Source: M3007 sp964550795
Lineage (GTDB): Bacteria > Bacteroidota > Bacteroidia > Chitinophagales > Saprospiraceae
Length of the DNA: 64,000 nt
Direction of reading: 5' to 3'
Assembly (NCBI GenBank): GCA_964550795.1
Contig: CAZKBH010000013.1
Coordinates: 1-64,000 of the forward strand
The position numbers were made by a program, and so were the translations under genes. Positions 15,819-25,205 of the stretch are shown piece by piece. How positions within the stretch are numbered: position 1 is the first letter of the stretch; every line of letters starts with the position of its first letter. Under the pieces are notes generated by a model, which had not been told where the DNA came from, made no database searches, and worked only from the letters and a program-made list of their open reading frames with translations.

Positions 15819-16556
15819 ATGGACGCTTTTCAGATTTTATTTTCCGATGCGCACTACGTTGCCATCAACAAACCACCCGGCATTCTGATGCACCGCACGC
15901 GCATCAGTGAAGACAATGTGTTTGTCGTCCAACTCCTGCGCGACCAAATCGGGCAGCGGGTCTATCCCGTGCATCGGCTCGACCGCGCTACTTCGGGGGT
16001 GCTGATTATGGGAAAAAATGCAGAAGCCGCGGGACGACTCGGGGAGCAGGTAATGGACAAAATCGTGGAGAAAAAATACCTCGCCATTGTGCGGGGTTGG
16101 GTCCCGGAAACCGGCACCATTGACTACGCCCTCGACGACCCGGATTCCGGCAAAGGCAGACTGGAGGCCATCACCCATTTTGTGCGCCTCGGAACGTCTG
16201 AAATAGATCATCCAATTGGTTTGCGGCACAAAACCGCCCGTTTTTCACTCGTGGAAGCCCAATTGGAAACCGGCCGTCGGCACCAGATACGCAAACATTT
16301 TGCCCACCTCAATTACCCCGTCATCGGCGATAAACGCCACGGTGATGTGAAACACAACAGCTATTTTCGGGATGTTTTTGATCTGCACAGAATGTTCTTG
16401 CACAGCATGTTGTTGTCGTTCCAGCATCCCTACACCCAGGAGGAGATACGCATTTCAGCGCCGCTGGATGAGGTTTTTGTCAGCACGCTTGGTCTATTGG
16501 AATTAAGCGACTTCTGCCCGGCAGGGGTGCGTGATTTACGATTTCCGATTACATGA
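15819..16556 (+). CDS. truC: tRNA pseudouridine(65) synthase TruC-like
   Basis: 245 aa from the ATG at 15819. It belongs to the RluA/TruC group of pseudouridine synthases, which isomerise uridine in RNA (U65 of certain tRNAs for TruC). The catalytic motif HRLDRATSG (Asp near residue 53) and the C-terminal motifs TGRRHQIRKHFAHL and YPVIGDKRHGD match TruC, as does the length. An in-frame TTG at 15768 would add 17 residues, but the ATG starts the conserved part. A degenerate copy of its 5' region lies 900 bp upstream. Confidence 0.87.
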   Translation: MDAFQILFSDAHYVAINKPPGILMHRTRISEDNVFVVQLLRDQIGQRVYPVHRLDRATSGVLIMGKNAEAAGRLGEQVMDKIVEKKYLAIVRGWVPETGTIDYALDDPDSGKGRLEAITHFVRLGTSEIDHPIGLRHKTARFSLVEAQLETGRRHQIRKHFAHLNYPVIGDKRHGDVKHNSYFRDVFDLHRMFLHSMLLSFQHPYTQEEIRISAPLDEVFVSTLGLLELSDFCPAGVRDLRFPIT

Positions 16557-16685
16557 TTTCCGATTTCCGAATAGATATCTGATTGTGGATTTAAAAAGAC
16601 ATTTGTGGCTTGCAATTAAATCGAAATTCGCCAATCTTCATTCCAATCTTAAATCGTAAATCATGTAATCGGATATCGTAAATCA
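16532..16685. repeat. Inverted repeat overlapping the truC stop
   Basis: 16532-16559 and 16658-16685 are complementary at 27 of 28 positions (TGATTTACGAT type, composed of repeated GATTTCCGATT units). The left arm contains the truC stop codon. It may form a long hairpin in the truC mRNA end, or be a dispersed repeat. Confidence 0.8.
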
Positions 16686-16695
16686 AATATTCATC

Positions 16696-17706
16696 ATGAC
16701 CCAATCCTACTCCCTCTCCGCAGGCTCCTTAGCCGACCTCAAACTCCGAACCATTGAACTCCCGCCACCTGCCCCGGGGGAAGTCCAGATAGCGGTTCGT
16801 GCCATTGGCCTCAATTTCGCCGATGTGTTTGCGATTTGGGGTTTGTATGGTGCGACGCCCAAAGGCGAATTCACGCCCGGGCTGGAGTATTCCGGCACCA
16901 TCGAGGCCGTGGGCGAAGGCGTTACCCAACTCCGGCCCGGCGATCGGATCATGGGCGTCACCCGTTTTGGGGCCTACAGCACCCACCTGAACATTGATGC
17001 CCGTTACGCCATCCCGCTTCCTGCGGATTGGGATTTCAATACGGGTGCGGCTTACCTGGTCCAGACCCTCACGGCATTTTACGGCATGGCCACTTTGGGC
17101 GCCCTGCAACGAGGCCAGAATGTGTTGATTCACAGCGCAGTAGGAGGTGTAGGGTTGCAGGCCTTGAAGATTGCCAAAGCGTATGATTGCTTCGCGATTG
17201 GCACCGTTGGGACTGCGGCAAAAGTGGATTTTGCAAAATCGGAGGGGTATGACCGGGTCATTGTGCGCGGGAAAGATTTTGAGGAACAGCTCAAAAAAGC
17301 CCTAGAGGACAAACCGCTTCATTTATTGATGGACAGCGTGGGCGGCCCGTTTTTCAGCATCCCTTTTTCGATGCTTGCGCCCATGGGTCGGGCGGTAGTG
17401 TTCGGCTCTGCCCGCTACGCGACGCCCGGCGACCGGCCCAATAAACTTCACCTGTTGTGGCAGTATTTCACCCGACCCAAAGTAGACCCACAGCGCATGG
17501 TAGAAACCAACCGGGCTGTGCTGGGCTTCAACCTGATCTGGCTGTATGAAAGAGCCGAATTACTGCGCAGTTTGTTGCTTGAACTGGAAACCTTGCAGCT
17601 AAAGCCTCCGCATGTGGGGCATGTATTTCCTTTTGAGGAATTGCCGAATGCGGTGCGCTTGTTTCAGACGGGGAAAACGGTGGGGAAAGTGGTGGTGGTG
17701 GTTTAG
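16696..17706 (+). CDS. MDR-family NADPH:quinone reductase-like oxidoreductase
   Basis: 336 aa zinc-independent medium-chain dehydrogenase/reductase. The N-terminal GroES-like part includes GLNFADVFAIWGLYG and PGLEYSGTIEAVGEGV. The nucleotide-binding domain has HSAVGGVGLQALKIAK (about residues 146-161), the usual AxxGGVG form of quinone reductases. The C-terminus VGHVFPFEELPNAVRLFQTGKTVGKVVV is typical of this group (VAT-1/QorA-like). There is no zinc-ligand pattern. Substrate unknown. It is a single gene, convergent with the next one. Confidence 0.88.
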   Translation: MTQSYSLSAGSLADLKLRTIELPPPAPGEVQIAVRAIGLNFADVFAIWGLYGATPKGEFTPGLEYSGTIEAVGEGVTQLRPGDRIMGVTRFGAYSTHLNIDARYAIPLPADWDFNTGAAYLVQTLTAFYGMATLGALQRGQNVLIHSAVGGVGLQALKIAKAYDCFAIGTVGTAAKVDFAKSEGYDRVIVRGKDFEEQLKKALEDKPLHLLMDSVGGPFFSIPFSMLAPMGRAVVFGSARYATPGDRPNKLHLLWQYFTRPKVDPQRMVETNRAVLGFNLIWLYERAELLRSLLLELETLQLKPPHVGHVFPFEELPNAVRLFQTGKTVGKVVVVV

Positions 17707-17767
17707 TTTTGCAGCTCTTCTGTTTTGCAAGCAGAAAAAACTTGGCCGCAGCTCCCCTGTTTAAGGT

Positions 17768-19219
17768 CTATCTCTTTAATTCCTTCGCTTTTTCAAGTAA
17801 CCATCGCCATTCAACTACATGTTTTTTCTCATAAATTCGATTGAATATGATTTCAGAGCGTTTTGCATCGCCAGGAATAGAACTGGTGATTTGCGTGAGG
17901 AAATTAGCAAAATCACTATGCGTTTTTCGTTGATTTTCCGAGAGTAGCTTTTGAGAAGTCCTGCTTAAAAACATTTTAAAGGCATCCAATTTATAGGAAA
18001 AAAGATCCGAACGCAATTCAAAAAGTGCCTTCAATTCAAGACGCTTGCCATGAAGGAGATAATCAACAAATGGGGAAGTAGGAGGTATATTATCCAGGCA
18101 TTCAGAAAACTGACCTACGGCAAACAAATAACTTGCCATATTGAGCCTGTAAATATCCTTGGTCTCATTCTCATCCCTGATTTCGTCCTTGTATCTTTCA
18201 ATAAATTCCAATGCCCACTGGTAGTCTTTAATTCTGGTTGCATTGCTGGCTATGGCCCAGTATCTGGTCCGGTTAATTTTTCCCTCGTAGTGCATATATC
18301 CTCTTTCCAAGTTGTCTCGGTACAATTTCTGAAGAATGTAATCAATTTCAACTCTGTCAAAATCGGCCGTTAATGTCAGGATACAGATATTGCGCAAATA
18401 GCCGTAGTACTCACGGAGGCTTTTTGGATCAAATTTTTGCTCATACCGAAGCAATAAATCAAACAAATTCTCTACATCTGAAGGTAAAAGTTCTGTTTTC
18501 TTCAGTAAAAGGTAAATTTCATAAGTGATTTTAAGTACCGGGTAATCCTCCAAATATTTCGACGGGATGTCCAAATCAGCAAAAAGAGGTCGGAAATACG
18601 CGGGTACTTCGAGTGTTGTCAACTTCTGCTGCACCAAAAATTGATTTAGCAATTCCAAGCGCTTGAGTAAGTAATCCAGCTCCAACGCAAATAAGGTATT
18701 AGGGATATTTAAGTCCCCTTTTGCCTGATTTCTTACGGTTGCCTCGTCGCATTTGGCAAACTCTAGCGCAAAATGCTGTTGGAAAAACTGTCTGTTTTCA
18801 AACGGCGAAGTATCCTGCATTTTTTCGAGTCGGGTCATAAGCTGTCTATAACGTATCTCCAACCCCTTCTCCCGAGCGATTTCTGAAAAGTCGAGTATTT
18901 GAGAAAATTCGTTCTCCTCCCGGAAGTAACGTTGGGACAATAGAAAGCTTCGTACCACTTTGTGTGCTTCCACCATTACCTTCTCCAGCTTACCTTCCAC
19001 ATAATTTTCTCCTGGAAAAACCAGCTGGGACACCTCCATTTTTTCCAATTTTTGCTCATTTAGATGCCAAGGATGATCTAAACAGATGGAGAGTAGCGTA
19101 ATAACCCGCTCTCTCATCCTCCCCACGTTGAAAAAGTGAAGGGTTGAAAATTCCAAGACATGCTCTTTTTCTTCAGGTTTTAATAACCGAATTAGTTCTA
19201 CCAACTGACTCTGCTCCAT
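17768..19219 (-). CDS. Unknown protein, predicted all-helical
   Basis: 483 aa with no signal peptide or membrane segment. Almost the entire length reads as amphipathic helices rich in Leu, Glu, Lys and Arg (for example LELLNQFLVQQKL, YFREENEFSQILDF), with regular Tyr/Phe positions suggesting a TPR- or HEAT-like helical repeat. I do not recognise a named family. The ATG at 19217-19219 (MEQSQLVELIRLL) is a natural start. Its GC content is somewhat lower than that of its neighbours. It is transcribed divergently from the T9SS cargo gene at 19324. Confidence 0.75.
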   Translation of the reverse strand: MEQSQLVELIRLLKPEEKEHVLEFSTLHFFNVGRMRERVITLLSICLDHPWHLNEQKLEKMEVSQLVFPGENYVEGKLEKVMVEAHKVVRSFLLSQRYFREENEFSQILDFSEIAREKGLEIRYRQLMTRLEKMQDTSPFENRQFFQQHFALEFAKCDEATVRNQAKGDLNIPNTLFALELDYLLKRLELLNQFLVQQKLTTLEVPAYFRPLFADLDIPSKYLEDYPVLKITYEIYLLLKKTELLPSDVENLFDLLLRYEQKFDPKSLREYYGYLRNICILTLTADFDRVEIDYILQKLYRDNLERGYMHYEGKINRTRYWAIASNATRIKDYQWALEFIERYKDEIRDENETKDIYRLNMASYLFAVGQFSECLDNIPPTSPFVDYLLHGKRLELKALFELRSDLFSYKLDAFKMFLSRTSQKLLSENQRKTHSDFANFLTQITSSIPGDAKRSEIIFNRIYEKKHVVEWRWLLEKAKELKR

Positions 19220-19323
19220 AAATTGCGGCGGAATGCTAGCAAAAAAGTGTTATAAAATTCTAGGGGTCGAAGGAAAGACCTTTGCATCAAAGTTTCTCAG
19301 TTCATTTAAAAAACACTCTGATT

Positions 19324-20445
19324 ATGGCAAAAAAATCTTACTTCTTCGTCCTACTGAACACTTTGGTGTTCTCCCTTTCCCCTATTTTTGAAGCCCAAGG
19401 GGCCAACGGTCCTGGATCATCACCCCTACTTACGCAGTGCGATGCACCAGCACCGGACAGTTTTCGGATCACATCCATTGAGGCCGATGTAGTTAATCTG
19501 GCATGGCATCCTGTCTGGCATGATGCGATACATACAGTGGTGCTCTTTAGAGAAGAGGATACAGGTGGTTGGACCAATATGGAACTCTTTGCTAACGTTC
19601 CGGATAGTTCATATTCCATTCATGGGCTGGGTGCTGGCTCATACAGGATCTCGATAGCGACCATCTGCGATTCTAATGGCATCACGAGTAATAACTACTC
19701 GGAGGTGGAGTTCAAGATTATCGAATTGACTACCGCTGGTCGAATCCCACTAAACCCAAGCGTCGTGGAGGATTGTAGTGCAATTGAGTATTTGAATCAT
19801 GAATGGGTCGGGTTTAGAGTACGGGAGATAGAAACGGGGATGAACAATCTTTTCGAGATTCAGTTAAGAGGGTCGTTGTCCCTGGTAAGACGTGTTCGTG
19901 ATAATCCCATAGTTGCCGTTGATGGTGATGGAGAATTCCCTGTAGGGAACCAACGTCTAACTGTAAGCCACTCTTTTCAGATTGATGATAAAAGCAAACC
20001 TTTATCAAATCAAGAAATTGGCTTTGTTCGCATCACGTCTGGTTTCCAATCCGGCGCAACAATTGAAATCTGCCAAGATTTGAACAATCCCGTTCAATGG
20101 AAACCTGCATATGAGTTCACTGCATTAACTGCAGAAAGTGTTGTTGTGTCCTTGCCTCCCGGAGGTAGTACTCAAGGCATGGTTCGACCGACTATAATTG
20201 ATGGTTTTACAGCACAAAATCCATTCTCCAACAGTCTTACAATATCCCATTCTACACCTGTCAACGAAGCACAGAATGTTACATTTCATCTCTTTGATGC
20301 TACCGGGAAAAATATCATAAAACAAACTTTTGATCTAAACAACTCGCAGTTCACGCTTCAAACCAATCAAGTAATCCCGGGAGTCTATTTCTTACGAATC
20401 AAATCCAAGGACAAAATCCAAACACTTAAAGTCATAAAACAGTAA
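19324..20445 (+). CDS. Secreted protein with fibronectin III-like domain and T9SS sorting domain
   Basis: 373 aa from the ATG at 19324 (MAKKSYFFVLLN); an upstream TTG at 19282 is in frame but unlikely. Signal peptide to about residue 25. Residues 40-125 look like a fibronectin type III fold (APDSFRITSIEADVVNLAWHP, then SYSIHGLGAGSYRISI). The last 80 residues (FSNSLTISHST to VIPGVYFLRIKSKDKIQTLKVIKQ) form a T9SS type A sorting domain. Its function on the cell surface is unknown. The next gene follows so closely that they probably share a transcript. Confidence 0.8.
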   Translation: MAKKSYFFVLLNTLVFSLSPIFEAQGANGPGSSPLLTQCDAPAPDSFRITSIEADVVNLAWHPVWHDAIHTVVLFREEDTGGWTNMELFANVPDSSYSIHGLGAGSYRISIATICDSNGITSNNYSEVEFKIIELTTAGRIPLNPSVVEDCSAIEYLNHEWVGFRVREIETGMNNLFEIQLRGSLSLVRRVRDNPIVAVDGDGEFPVGNQRLTVSHSFQIDDKSKPLSNQEIGFVRITSGFQSGATIEICQDLNNPVQWKPAYEFTALTAESVVVSLPPGGSTQGMVRPTIIDGFTAQNPFSNSLTISHSTPVNEAQNVTFHLFDATGKNIIKQTFDLNNSQFTLQTNQVIPGVYFLRIKSKDKIQTLKVIKQ

Positions 20446-20481
20446 GCTATGCCCTCATTTTACACCTTAAAGCACATTTTT

Positions 20482-22026
20482 ATGCTCAAATCCCTCTTCT
20501 TCGCCCCACTCTTCCTCACCATAGCATCCCTCTCCGCTCAACCCTCCATCCAGTGGCAAATCACCTTGGGCGGTACACTCTACGATGAGCCATCCTGCAT
20601 TGAGCAGACTGCTGACGGGGGCTATATCGCGGCAGGAACCACGGTTTCAGACGATGGAGATGTGGAAACCAACTATGGTTCCTTCGATTTTTGGGTGATC
20701 AGACTCGACAGCCTAGGGCAAGTCGTCTGGAAAAAAAATTACGGCGGCAGCGGTTGGGAGGAAGCCCTTGCAGTTAGACAAACCCCTGACGGCGGATTTA
20801 TTTTGGCCGGACACACCGAATCAAACGATTTGGATGTGTCCGGAAACCACGGGAACAAGGATGCCTGGGTTTTAAAATTGGACGGCGACGGTATCGCCGA
20901 ATGGCAGAAGTGTTTGGGTGGCAGCGGCCGGGATGAAGCCAGTGATATCCAAGTGTCCAAGGATGGAGGCTATATTCTCGCTGGCTGGTCGGCCTCCACC
21001 GATGGAGATGTATCAGGCAATCATGGTTCCATTGATTGTTGGGTGGTTAAATTAAGCGCAACAGCAGTCATTGAATGGCAAAAATCTTATGGAGGGAGCG
21101 ATGTTGACTATGCTCACTCCGTAAGCCCCACAAGCGATGGTGGGTACATCGTGGCAGGGAGATCCCAGTCAGACGATGGCAATGTAATTGGTGGCCCACC
21201 GGGAATGAATGCCTGGGTCCTGAAACTGAATTTTGAGGGAAAGATAGAATGGCAACATTCTTTAGGGGGCACAGGCATTGACAGGGCAAACGAAATCCAC
21301 CAGACCAAAGACGGTGGCTATATTATGATCGGGCAAACGGGCTCGGATGATGGCGATGTAACAGGCCATAACGGCGGGTACTACGATGTCTGGGTTGTAA
21401 AACTAAACGCTTCAGGAGGTATCGAATGGCAGCAAGCCTTAGGGGGTACCAGCGAGGATTATGGACGCAGCATCTGCCAAACAAGTGATGACGGCTATGT
21501 TCTTACAGGACTGGTTAACTCCAAAAACGGGGACGTAACTGGCAATCACGGAAGTTCCGACCTCTGGGTGGTGAAATTAACCCCTGAGGGTGATTTGGTT
21601 TGGCAAAAAGCATTCGGAGGCACCAATGCCGAGCGGGGACATTCCATCGAACAAACCACCGACGGCGGGTTCATCATTGCTGGCGATGCCTGGTCAAACA
21701 ACGGCGATGTATCCGGCGTTCAGGGCAAAACGGATTTCTGGATCATCAAACTTGCTCCCGAATCCAGCGCCAGTTTTAGCCCTTCCGTTCTATCTGTGGA
21801 AATTTATCCAAACCCGGCACAGCATACCATTACCCTGCAAATCCCATCCGAACAGCCGCCCCTCCACATCCGCATCTCCAACGCACTCGGGCGAACCGTA
21901 GGTCAGCAAACATTGATCAACGAAACACCCATAAATGTCGCGGAACTACCCAATGGTTTGTACTGGGTACATGCAACTTCCCTCTCAGGAAAAATCTACA
22001 CAGGAAAATTTTTAATAGCGCGGTGA
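20482..22026 (+). CDS. Seven-repeat beta-propeller-like T9SS protein
   Basis: 514 aa from ATG 20482, where the signal peptide MLKSLFFAPLFLTIASLSAQ begins; an in-frame ATG at 20449 would precede it. Seven repeats of about 57 residues follow, each W-Q-x-x-x-GG...E, then QTxDGGYIxAG, then DGDVxGNHG and WVVKL. Seven such units suggest a seven-bladed beta-propeller. The acidic DGDV loops may bind calcium. The tail (VEIYPNPAQHTITLQI to the end) is a T9SS sorting domain. It follows the preceding T9SS gene by 36 bp. Ligand unknown. Confidence 0.85.
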   Translation: MLKSLFFAPLFLTIASLSAQPSIQWQITLGGTLYDEPSCIEQTADGGYIAAGTTVSDDGDVETNYGSFDFWVIRLDSLGQVVWKKNYGGSGWEEALAVRQTPDGGFILAGHTESNDLDVSGNHGNKDAWVLKLDGDGIAEWQKCLGGSGRDEASDIQVSKDGGYILAGWSASTDGDVSGNHGSIDCWVVKLSATAVIEWQKSYGGSDVDYAHSVSPTSDGGYIVAGRSQSDDGNVIGGPPGMNAWVLKLNFEGKIEWQHSLGGTGIDRANEIHQTKDGGYIMIGQTGSDDGDVTGHNGGYYDVWVVKLNASGGIEWQQALGGTSEDYGRSICQTSDDGYVLTGLVNSKNGDVTGNHGSSDLWVVKLTPEGDLVWQKAFGGTNAERGHSIEQTTDGGFIIAGDAWSNNGDVSGVQGKTDFWIIKLAPESSASFSPSVLSVEIYPNPAQHTITLQIPSEQPPLHIRISNALGRTVGQQTLINETPINVAELPNGLYWVHATSLSGKIYTGKFLIAR

Positions 22027-22070
22027 TTGGTCAGTTAGACCCAAGCAGAGGCTGTCTTAAAAGTTGATGC

Positions 22071-22168
22071 GGTTGATAAAGTTTATAGGGATGATTGTTT
22101 TCGCTCAAAAACGTGACTGTTTAGCCTTTTTAGCTCAATTCATCAACCCTATAAACTTTTATCAACCC
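22071..22168. repeat. Imperfect inverted repeat between convergent genes
   Basis: GGTTGATAAAGTTTATAGGG (22071-22090) pairs with CCCTATAAACTTTTATCAACC (22148-22168) apart from one bulge. A related string (CCTATAAACCCTTATCAAC) occurs at 39526-39545, so this is a small dispersed repeat. It may serve as a terminator between the T9SS gene and pruA. Confidence 0.6.
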
Positions 22169-22179
22169 TATAAACCTAC

Positions 22180-23811
22180 CTACTCCTCTCCCAAAAACGG
22201 ATACCGATAATCCGTAGGCGGCACCATATTTTCCTTCAAAGTACGCGGCGAGAGCCAGCGGTACATGTTGAGCATGGAGCCTGCTTTATCGTTTGTTCCG
22301 GATGCGCGGCCACCACCAAATGGTTGTTGACCTACCACCGCGCCCGTGGGCTTGTCGTTGATGTAGTAATTGCCCGCTGCATGACGGAGTTTGTCGTTGG
22401 CAAGTGCAAGTGCCGCGCGGTCATTGGCGAAAATTGCCCCAGTCAGTGCGTAGGGGGACGTTGCATTTACAATATCAAGGGTCTGCGCATAATCCTGATC
22501 TTCATATACATAGATCGTCAGCACTGGCCCAAAAATCTCCTCACACATGGTCACGTACATCGGGTCGGCCACTTCCAATACCGTTGGTTCGATGAAATAA
22601 CCCTTCGATTTATCAAAATTACCGCCCGCTACAACATTCACCTTGTCGGATTTTTTTGCCTCTGCGATGTAGTTCGAGATTTTATCGAACGCCTTTTCGT
22701 CAATCACTGCATTGATAAAGTTGCTGAAATTTTCCGTGCTGCCCATGGACATACTTTTCAGATCGGCCACCAGGTGTTCGCGCACGGCCGCCCACATGCT
22801 TCTGGGAACATACGCACGTGAGGCCGCCGAACATTTTTGTCCTTGGTACTCAAAGGCCCCACGGCCCAGCGCAACCGCTACTGCTTTTGGATCGGAAGAA
22901 TGGTGCACCATGACGAAATCTTTGCCGCCGGTTTCACCCACAATGCGCGGATAAGACTTGTAATTGGCAATGTTTTCACCGATTGTTTTCCAAATTCGCT
23001 GAAAAACCCCGGTGCTGCCCGTAAAGTGAATGCCCGCAAAATCCGGGTGTTTGAACACCACATCGCCCACTGTCGGGCCATCTACATAGACCAGGTTGAT
23101 GACACCGGCAGGCAGCCCGGCTTCTTCCAGAATTTCCATGATGACCGATGCCGAGTAAATCTGCGATTCGGCTGGTTTCCAAACGGCTACGTTGCCGAGC
23201 ATGGCTGGAGCCGTGGGCAAATTGCCCGCAATCGCTGTAAAATTAAACGGCGTGAGCGCAAAAACAAAACCTTCCAGCGGACGCCAGTCTGTGCGATTCC
23301 ACACATTTCGGGTGCTGAGTGGCTGTTGTTTGTAGATTTCCTGCATAAAGTATGCATTGTAGCGCCAGAAATCAGCCAATTCGCAGATACAGTCAATCTC
23401 CGCCTGAAAAGCATTTTTGCTTTGGCAAAGCATGGTCGCCGCGCTCATTTTGGCCCGATATGGACCTGTAAGCAAATCAGCGGCGCGGAGAAAAATGGCG
23501 GCGCGTTCTTGCCAAGGCATGGCTTCCCAGGCTGGTTTGGCCGCCAGAGCTGCTTCAATGGCCGCTTTGACGTGGCTGGCATTGCCTTTGGAGTAATTGC
23601 CCAAAACATGATTTCGCTCATGCGGCGGGTGCATACTCTTTTTTTCATCCGAAAAGACGTGTTTGCCCCCAATGTACATGGGAACATCTTTTTGCTCGGA
23701 TTTGGCTTCGGCGAGGGCTATTTTAAGCGCGATTTTTTCGGGTGAACCGGGAGCGTAGTTCCAGATTGGCTCATTGACAGGATGTGGGACGGTGAATATG
23801 GCGTCAGTCAT
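22180..23811 (-). CDS. pruA: L-glutamate gamma-semialdehyde (1-pyrroline-5-carboxylate) dehydrogenase
   Basis: 543 aa aldehyde dehydrogenase that oxidises glutamate semialdehyde to glutamate, the second step of proline breakdown, with NAD+. The general-base Glu is in VGETGGKDF, and the catalytic Cys is in QGQKCSAASRAYVP (about residue 329). The C-terminal QQPFGGGRASGTNDKAG is characteristic of the stand-alone P5C dehydrogenases of Bacteroidota and eukaryotes, as is the length. It appears monocistronic; proline dehydrogenase is not in the window. Confidence 0.95.
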   Translation of the reverse strand: MTDAIFTVPHPVNEPIWNYAPGSPEKIALKIALAEAKSEQKDVPMYIGGKHVFSDEKKSMHPPHERNHVLGNYSKGNASHVKAAIEAALAAKPAWEAMPWQERAAIFLRAADLLTGPYRAKMSAATMLCQSKNAFQAEIDCICELADFWRYNAYFMQEIYKQQPLSTRNVWNRTDWRPLEGFVFALTPFNFTAIAGNLPTAPAMLGNVAVWKPAESQIYSASVIMEILEEAGLPAGVINLVYVDGPTVGDVVFKHPDFAGIHFTGSTGVFQRIWKTIGENIANYKSYPRIVGETGGKDFVMVHHSSDPKAVAVALGRGAFEYQGQKCSAASRAYVPRSMWAAVREHLVADLKSMSMGSTENFSNFINAVIDEKAFDKISNYIAEAKKSDKVNVVAGGNFDKSKGYFIEPTVLEVADPMYVTMCEEIFGPVLTIYVYEDQDYAQTLDIVNATSPYALTGAIFANDRAALALANDKLRHAAGNYYINDKPTGAVVGQQPFGGGRASGTNDKAGSMLNMYRWLSPRTLKENMVPPTDYRYPFLGEE

Positions 23812-24168
23812 ATATGTGGTGGTTTTTTACCCGCCAAAGCCATTGCCAATATCTTTTGGGTGTCGGCAGGGACTAAAGCGGAATGCGTGGATCATTACCC
23901 GTTACTGCTTTAAAAAACGAGCGCAGGCAATGAAAGAATGCAAAGGTAAAAAGGGTGGCCTGGTATGGGGTGTGATTTTTGGCACAGTTCCACATTTTAA
24001 TGTTGATCCTGATGAAATTCCACTTACAAAGCCAAATAATAGGTCGAAATAAAATTTGTTTAATTTTTTTTTAATTTTTTATCCAAAAACTTAAACAATA
24101 TTTCATCTGCGTGGTTTAGTTCTTTCAAATTGACACAAACCAACACTCACTTAAATTCACACCAAACT
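23812..24168. other. Divergent intergenic region
   Basis: 357 bp between pruA (minus) and the fasciclin gene (plus). It contains TACCTTTG on the minus strand (23941-23948), matching the Bacteroidota -7 element, about 130 bp before pruA and without a clear TTTG partner. It also has a long T/A-rich tract at 24056-24082 before the fasciclin gene. No RNA gene or convincing small gene seen. Confidence 0.4.
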
Positions 24169-25113
24169 ATGAAAAAGTTATTTCTAGGAATGTTTTTGGC
24201 GCTTAGCGCCGGCCTTTTGTTCTCCGCATGCGGTGATGACAAAGAAGATTCTGCTAAGAACATCGTACAAACCGCGCAAGCTACGAATGAGCTGTCTTCC
24301 CTCGTCGCTGCATTGACCCGTGCAGGTCTGGTAGATGCCTTGAATGCTGATGGCCCCTTCACCGTATTTGCTCCAACCAATGCCGCCTTCACCGCGTTCC
24401 TTGCTGCCAATGGCTTTGCAAGATTGGAAGATGTGCCTGTAAATGTATTGCAGCAGGTGTTGCTCAACCACGTTGTAAGCGGCGAAATCCGTGCTGCCAG
24501 TGTTCCAACAGAAGGTTATGTTAAAACCCTCGCCACTTTTGGAACCACCTCCAGCAACCTGAGCATCTTGGCACAGCGCAACGCCAGCGGCGTGAGCATC
24601 AACAAAGATGTGAAAGTATCCACTGCTGATGTACTCGCAACCAACGGCGTAGTGCACATTGTTGACAAAGTAATTGGTTTGCCAACGGTAGTAAACCACG
24701 CACTGAACAACGACAATTTCTCGATCTTGGTGGCTGCGCTTACCCGCCCAAGCCTCGGGGTTGATTATGTAACCCTGCTCTCCGGTACAGGCCCGTTCAC
24801 GGTTTTTGCACCAACGAATGCCGCATTCACCGCACTTTTGGCGGAATTGAACTTGACCAGCCTCGATCAGGTGGATGATGCTACTTTGAATGCTGTATTG
24901 CAGTACCACGTCGTAAACGGCGCCAACGTGCTTGCATCACAATTGAGCAACAACCAAGTGGTGACCACTTTTGCAAATGGCACATTTACCATTGACCTAA
25001 GCAGCGGTGCTAAAATTGTGGACGCACGCAACCGTACGACCAATATTATCATCACGGACGTACAAGGCAGCAATGGCGTAGTACACGCGATTGACCGGGT
25101 GCTGCTTCCTTAA
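24169..25113 (+). CDS. Lipoprotein with two fasciclin (FAS1) domains
   Basis: 314 aa from the ATG at 24169. The signal peptide ends in the lipobox LLFSACGDD (Cys near residue 21), so it should be a lipoprotein. Two FAS1 domains follow. Both carry the H1 motif GPFTVFAPTNAAFTA, and both end with an H2 box (NGVVHIVDKVIGLP and NGVVHAIDRVLLP). FAS1 domains mediate cell-surface adhesion and matrix binding. A strong bidirectional terminator lies 18 bp after the stop. Confidence 0.93.
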   Translation: MKKLFLGMFLALSAGLLFSACGDDKEDSAKNIVQTAQATNELSSLVAALTRAGLVDALNADGPFTVFAPTNAAFTAFLAANGFARLEDVPVNVLQQVLLNHVVSGEIRAASVPTEGYVKTLATFGTTSSNLSILAQRNASGVSINKDVKVSTADVLATNGVVHIVDKVIGLPTVVNHALNNDNFSILVAALTRPSLGVDYVTLLSGTGPFTVFAPTNAAFTALLAELNLTSLDQVDDATLNAVLQYHVVNGANVLASQLSNNQVVTTFANGTFTIDLSSGAKIVDARNRTTNIIITDVQGSNGVVHAIDRVLLP

Positions 25114-25131
25114 TTTCAATAGGGACTAACG

Positions 25132-25198
25132 CTACCTCATAAAACACAAAGGGCCGCCCGCAGCAGTGCGTGGCGGCCCTTTGTGTTTTATGAGGTAG
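25132..25198. terminator. Very long bidirectional terminator hairpin
   Basis: 25132-25158 and 25172-25198 are perfectly complementary over 27 bp. The loop itself contains CGCA/TGCG. It lies between the convergent fasciclin and coaD genes. A GGGCCGCC/GGCGGCCC stem is flanked by AAAACACAAA and TTTGTGTTTT, so both strands give a GC stem followed by U-rich RNA. Confidence 0.9.
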
Positions 25199-25205
25199 TT
25201 GAACC

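Noticed and set aside
22837..23745. Long open frame (302 codons) on the plus strand
   Set aside because: Lies entirely antisense to pruA, which has all catalytic motifs; the product has no recognisable features.
23930..24052. 40-codon frame MKECKGKKGG... upstream of the fasciclin gene
   Set aside because: No signal, no recognisable domain, overlaps the likely promoter region; probably chance.
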